A program made the translations under genes and the position numbers. A stretch of DNA of 64,000 bases from Xanthostigma xanthostigma (Eukaryota; Arthropoda; Insecta; Raphidioptera; Raphidiidae). Below are positions 59,501 to 64,000 of this stretch, piece by piece. Every line of letters begins with the position of its first letter. Within the stretch, counting starts at the first letter, position 1. Under the pieces are notes generated by a model. The model was given only the letters and a program-made list of their open reading frames with translations, made no database searches and was not told the DNA's origin. The stretch is from positions 18,268,001-18,332,000 of the forward strand of contig OY754466.1 in assembly GCA_963575645.1 (NCBI GenBank), read 5' to 3'.

Positions 59501-60500
59501 GACCGAGTGGATTTTTTATAAGTGAACATGTCCTATTTAACTAAAAAATAAGTACGAAGATAAGCAATATTAATTTAATAATAACAATATTGAAATGCAT
59601 GTTTGTAAATATAAATAATTGTTTGCTTTGTGATTTTGATTATTTTTTACAATGCGTTCAATAAAGAAGTACATTTAACTGATATCTAAGACCTAGCATC
59701 GAATAATCTTTTTGCTACTATTTTCAACTTCAAATCTACATTTAAGAATGACTTTGTTTTCCTGTTAAATGCAGATTTCAATTTAGTTGAAAACAAATGA
59801 CATTCTTTAATCGGAAAAAGCTGAATGTCGTATCAGAAACAGAATTTTATCTCGTCGAAAGTCGACGTTGTGAGAAAACGTCGACCAATACAAATCTATT
59901 TTATTCAACTGAGTTTCATCTGAAAACCTGTAAATCTGGTCGTTGAAAACTTGTGAAACTATAAAATGTCAGACCGCAATAACTTCGAAGCATTCTTAAA
60001 TATCTGGGTTAATATTTTTATATTTAAAGAATGATTTATGACACTTTTTTATTGCGAAGGTGGTATAACGTAAAAATAGCTACCTTTAGTGGTTTTATGT
60101 TGGTACATAAAAGTAATTTTATTTACATATTAACAAACAATTTTTTTTATTGTTTTATGTTATTAATTAAAATTACAATCTTACTTTTTCTTGGAATGTT
60201 TGTTAATTGTTTCCATTTTTTTGAACTATACGCATTCAAGTGTTTGTGTTTTGTTTAATCGTATTATTAACAAACTATTTATTAATGAATATTATTCTAT
60301 TTATGTGGTATAGCCAGTCAGTGTAAAGTGGAACCCCCGCCCCCTATTCTGGTATTCAACATTTGAATTTGCCACTTACCGCTGGCCAAATTGAAAGAAA
60401 TACAGTATAAGTCAAGATTTGTTGCTCCTGATGACAGAGGTGGAAAGCTATCTAATAGTAGTTTATGTATCTCGTTTGTATTGAAAGATCATAAAAAGTG
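56568..60500. other. AT-rich DNA, no gene seen
   Basis: Contains an (AAT)n tract (57606-57624). An inverted pair GTGTGTGTGCATAC / GTATGCACACAC lies at about 58047 and 58139. A retroposon-like GTGGATCGATTTTGATGCTG lies near 59099. The frame 58775-59008 (77 codons) has no recognisable domain. Confidence 0.45.
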
Positions 60501-60504
60501 ACAT

Positions 60505-61020
60505 AGTATTAACACGAGCGATTTAGCGACTGTTATGTCACTCGAATGATAATATCATTGTTAGTAGTAGTTTTGTTCCAAAATTATGTATTGAAGGAGA
60601 TTTAATTTGGTTGAGGAACAATTGAAAAATAAGCTTGACCAGAGTATCGCTTGTGGCCAACGTTTCTAAAATTATATTTTCATCCTCAGGGCAAGTTGGT
60701 AAATTATTTTAATATACATGAATTTTTACTCTGGTAAAACTTATTTTTCAATTGTTCCTCAACCAAATTCCTTCGATAATGTCATTACAAATAAGATACA
60801 TATTTTTGCATAAAATAGCTGATTTTCACTTCATAATAAGTATATATTTATATATCTGACAGCTCGGCCATATTAAAAATTTGGATTGTTGACGTTCATA
60901 TACATATAATATACCTACCTATTGGATTGGTAAAGTCGCATTACTTTTGTTTTGTTTTATGCACTAGTGCCGAAACGAATCATTTAATACGGACATGAAA
61001 AGCAGCTATTTTATAGGATA
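60505..61020. repeat. MITE family copy 4
   Basis: AACACGAGCGATTTAGCGAC lies at 60513. The core runs from TAAAATAGCTGATTTTCACT (60811) to AGCAGCTATTTTATAGGAT (ends about 61019), with the internal ATTGGATTGGTAAAGTCGC. A separate inverted pair (GGTTGAGGAACAATTGAAAA near 60609 and its inverse near 60748) lies between them. Confidence 0.7.
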
Positions 61021-62399
61021 TCGTTCAAGAAAAGCATTTCCGTGCCATTAACGAAAAGTGGTGTTGCGTAATTATTTTTCGAAAATGCATCGTTGAGAAA
61101 TATCGGCCTGAAAATTGTGAAAGATTTACGACACAGCGGTGTTGCATGTGGGACATCGTTATTTTTATAATATTTTTCAACTTTTTGTTATATTTTTCTG
61201 AATTGACCTCAATAGTTTTTAAGTCAGAACTAATTTGCATTTTGCAACAAACCTGTTTTGTTTAAATTTCAAAAATATGACTTTTCTTCTGTTACGAAAA
61301 TTATTTTTTTTTTATCTTGAGTGTCAAAAGTGACGACAACTTAATCCGTTTATTTCTTGTTTGTAATTGCGGATGTTATAAATAAAGAAGTCATTCTTGC
61401 AAAATTAATTAATCACGTTCATTTCTAACTCAGGTCTGCGACTACCAAGTAATTTTTTGCTATCTACTATTATTTTTTATAATTGATACTTTCCCCACCG
61501 TTTTTCCGAAAACCGTGTTAATATTTATATTTCATTCGCGTGAGCGTCAAGTACTATATGCCAAATTTCATCGAAATCGGTCTACTCGTTCAATCAAAAT
61601 TGAAAAAAATTCAAATAAAATATTCTAGAAATCAGTTCATTTGAATGTAATAGTAAAATAGTGTTAAAAAACACTTGATTATCGATGATAAGTGGAAAAA
61701 AGTAGTCATTTTATAACTACAATTTATAATTCTAGAGCAACGCTCCCACCGTTAGCAAAAATTTAACTGAATTATTGACAAAGTGTCAGTTTCGTGAATA
61801 TTTCCGTAAACTAAATTTTCAGTTCTCCTTTAAGAACTTGTTCTAATTTTTTATTTGATGAAGACAAAAATCACTTAGTATTTGTCATTATTCGCATAAA
61901 AAATGTTTGTTTTGTTATTTTTACAACGCAAAGTTAAATTATTAGTATCAGTTTAAGAGTAACTAGCCTAATTTCTCAAAAGATAAAAGTCACCGCTCTT
62001 ATAAATATGTTACTCAACAAAATTTATAGTTTCCTAGATTAATTAATTGGACATCTGTAAAAGAAAATTTATAAACACAGACTGTCTAAAAATCACCAAG
62101 TGTTAAAAATGTCTTCCTAGTTTTCAAGTTGTTTATTGGGGTCACGTTCTATACTTAATGTAAATCATTTCATAGCAGCTTTAAGCCACGCTTTCATTAA
62201 CCATGCACCGGTGGCGGCCATTTTTTTACTGTCTCAAAAATATATCAATATTTTGAAACATTTCAATTGATTTTTGAAGGTCACCAACAGACATAGTTAT
62301 TCGATCAAAACATCGATTTTCAATTTATTATTTTTTAATAATAAATTGATACGTTTCTTGAATTTGACCATTTCAACTCCACAAGTAGGTACTGATTTA
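61021..62399. other. AT-rich DNA, no gene seen
   Basis: A retroposon-like GCCAAATTTCATCGAAATCG lies at 61560. No supported gene. Confidence 0.5.
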
Positions 62400-62555
62400 A
62401 TCCAAAAATAACTTTTTACAATTCTACAATATTTTGTCTTCTTGATGTTTTCGGAGTGCAAAAAGCGTGTTCTTCTTTTTGTCTGTCAGCAGCATTCCCG
62501 TCAAACGGCTAAACAAATCGAATCAAAATTTTGGTAGGATGTTTGGTATATAAAT
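62400..62555. repeat. dispersed repeat family P, distant copy
   Basis: TTTTACAATTCTACAATATT, a TTTTTGTCTGTCAGC segment, CCGTCAAACGG and AAAATTTTGGTAGGATGTTT stand in the same order as in 10.6-10.8 kb, with low identity. Confidence 0.45.
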
Positions 62556-63029
62556 AGAAAAATCCTGCGCCGGTATGTGCTTTTTCCTATTTCTCTTTAC
62601 TTGTAAGTTAGAGGGAAGTTTTTAATAATTCGCGAAATATGGATTTATTGCCAACGACGTCTTAGAAATATTGTTTATGTTAGGATCCATCGGACTCCAA
62701 TGTGGTATTCTGGGGTTAAGTTGTCAACGCCAACAGCTGTCACAACTCATCCCGACGCGCACAAACAACATAATATATCAAACAGTTCGATTGTGTATTA
62801 TAATAGTTTGATGCGGGAGAAGAAGAAATCAAAAATAGATCGCCAGTCACTAGCAATCATCATTCATTTATAGATAATTCATAAAAATGTAGGTTACGAA
62901 TTGGCTTTTTTCCGTTCGTTCGTTCGTCTTCAAAAATATCATAAGGCAGACAGGTCTTCAATTAACAGTAAGGTGCTGGGCAACCAAACCATATGTGAGA
63001 TTCGATGCTTCCGCCAACCAGTACCTTTT

Positions 63030-63445
63030 ACTCAAAATGAAAGATCCACCGATAGGGTGTCATTTGGATTTAAATAAAATAAGACCTGGCGTTTCTTAGA
63101 TTGGCATGGAAATAAGTTGAAGTCATAACGTAATTGTTTTTTCTCTTTCCAAAAATGAAAGTGTGTCTTTGTAAATAGGCAAGGAATATTAAAAAGGCAA
63201 GAGGTACTGAAAGATGTTAAAAATGAGAAATCCAAGGATGCGTCAAAGGCTAACATGAAACGATATTAAAAGCACAACACAATTTTTTCGTCTTTCCCAA
63301 AATGAAAAAATCAACCAATTACGTCATTTAAATTGGCGAGATGCATTCAAAATAGGCGAAGAAAGAGAACAAAGTGGTACGCTGATGTGTCTAAGATTGC
63401 AGTATAGAAAGATGTTAAAGCCATAATGCAAATTTTTCATTTGAC
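63030..63445 (+). repeat. decayed tandem array, ~120-150 bp units
   Basis: Three junctions have the same order: GAAGTCATAACGTAATTG then CTTTCCAAAAATGAAAG (63119-63161), AAAAGCACAACACAATTT then CTTTCCCAAAATGAAAA (63269-63308), and AAAGCCATAATGCAAATTTT (63418-63437). A further CTTCCAAAATGAAGGAAC stands at 63899. The units have diverged greatly. Confidence 0.55.
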
Positions 63446-64000
63446 CCTAAAGGAGTCAATAAAAGGAATGAAAGGTATGCGGACTAGAACCATTGACGTA
63501 CACTCCTGGACATGCCTTAATGAATATCGTTGTTTTTCCGGGTCACTGAATGAAGAGGATAGAGTTACGTTGTAGCCATCTCTATCCGTTTCTCTACATG
63601 CACGATTGAGGTTACGGTAATATTTTGAGGAAGAACTACCATCTACCTTTTTCTTTCGAGGGAGGACACATTTTTCTTTGCTAGAGCATGTCCCGAAGTG
63701 TACCGAGGTTTCGTGCAAAAACTGAAACAAGATAACTTTCACTTAACTTTTCTTAGTGGCCATGAAAAAAACACTCGATTTGTGATAAAAATACTTTCAG
63801 CATTGAATTTCACCATGATTTTCGTGATAATTTAGTGATAAGAATATATTTAGCGTTGAAATTCGTTTCAGAAACCAAACGTAAAGTTCTTTTCTCGCTT
63901 CCAAAATGAAGGAACTGATGATAGATCATCCGATTAATATTGCACGGTAGCAGAAAGAAAATATGTGTCTTTTATTTGACCTTGAGTTTCGTGGATGCAC

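Noticed and set aside
1-64000. CRISPR array, operon or bacterial/phage gene cluster
   Set aside because: There is no regular direct-repeat/spacer array and no closely packed long frames; base composition and splice signals are those of an animal genome.

Overview
The window looks like insect nuclear DNA, most likely from a moth or butterfly. It is AT-rich, has no bacterial gene layout, and contains intron signals of the animal type. Two copies of a retroposon tail end in the ACGGAACCCTAAAAA type of 3' end, which I know as common in Lepidoptera (from memory, not searched). Several other fragments resemble interspersed repeats common in insect genomes. The species cannot be named from this window.

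Only one piece of an ordinary host gene can be supported. It is a first coding exon on the + strand (16646-17090) of an acidic protein with a PLDLS co-repressor (CtBP) motif. The exon ends at a clean GTAAGT donor. It looks like the N-terminus of a developmental transcription factor, possibly a giant-like bZIP protein. I find no later exon in the remaining 47 kb, so much of the window to the right may be its first large intron. A second candidate promoter, with two TGACGTCA sites, a TATA-like box and a TCAGTT initiator, lies at 39.73-39.90 kb. Five exact copies of ATCCTGTTA follow it.

Most other recognisable content is mobile DNA. At 3.4-6.0 kb lies a nearly intact DNA transposon with terminal inverted repeats, a 4-bp target duplication (AGTT), and seven subterminal copies of a GCTAAGTGCC-type motif. 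Its roughly 573-codon transposase-like gene is broken by one in-frame stop (Sola-like by structure). At 7.0-7.7 kb is a PIF/Harbinger-type element with a duplicated right end. At 8.15-9.22 kb is a three-level nest: a hAT element with a perfect 8-bp target duplication contains a Tc1/mariner-like relic, which contains a 150-bp palindrome. At 51.26-52.04 kb is a second Harbinger-type element that keeps the N-terminal part of a HARBI1-like transposase, ended by a stop and a frameshift. Other short non-autonomous elements with clear ends lie at 2.35, 13.8, 23.3, 27.5, 28.9, 42.5, 43.8, 49.5 and 49.95 kb.

Other structure includes a perfect 22-bp hairpin at 1.0 kb, a fresh 349-bp tandem duplication at 46.65-47.35 kb, a foldback element with a hammerhead-like core at 56.4 kb, decayed tandem repeats near 48.6-49.1 and 63.0-63.4 kb, tRNA-derived SINE-like pieces, LINE tails and microsatellites. 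Most short open frames are chance frames in AT-rich DNA. All family assignments come from reading the sequence and need a search to confirm.
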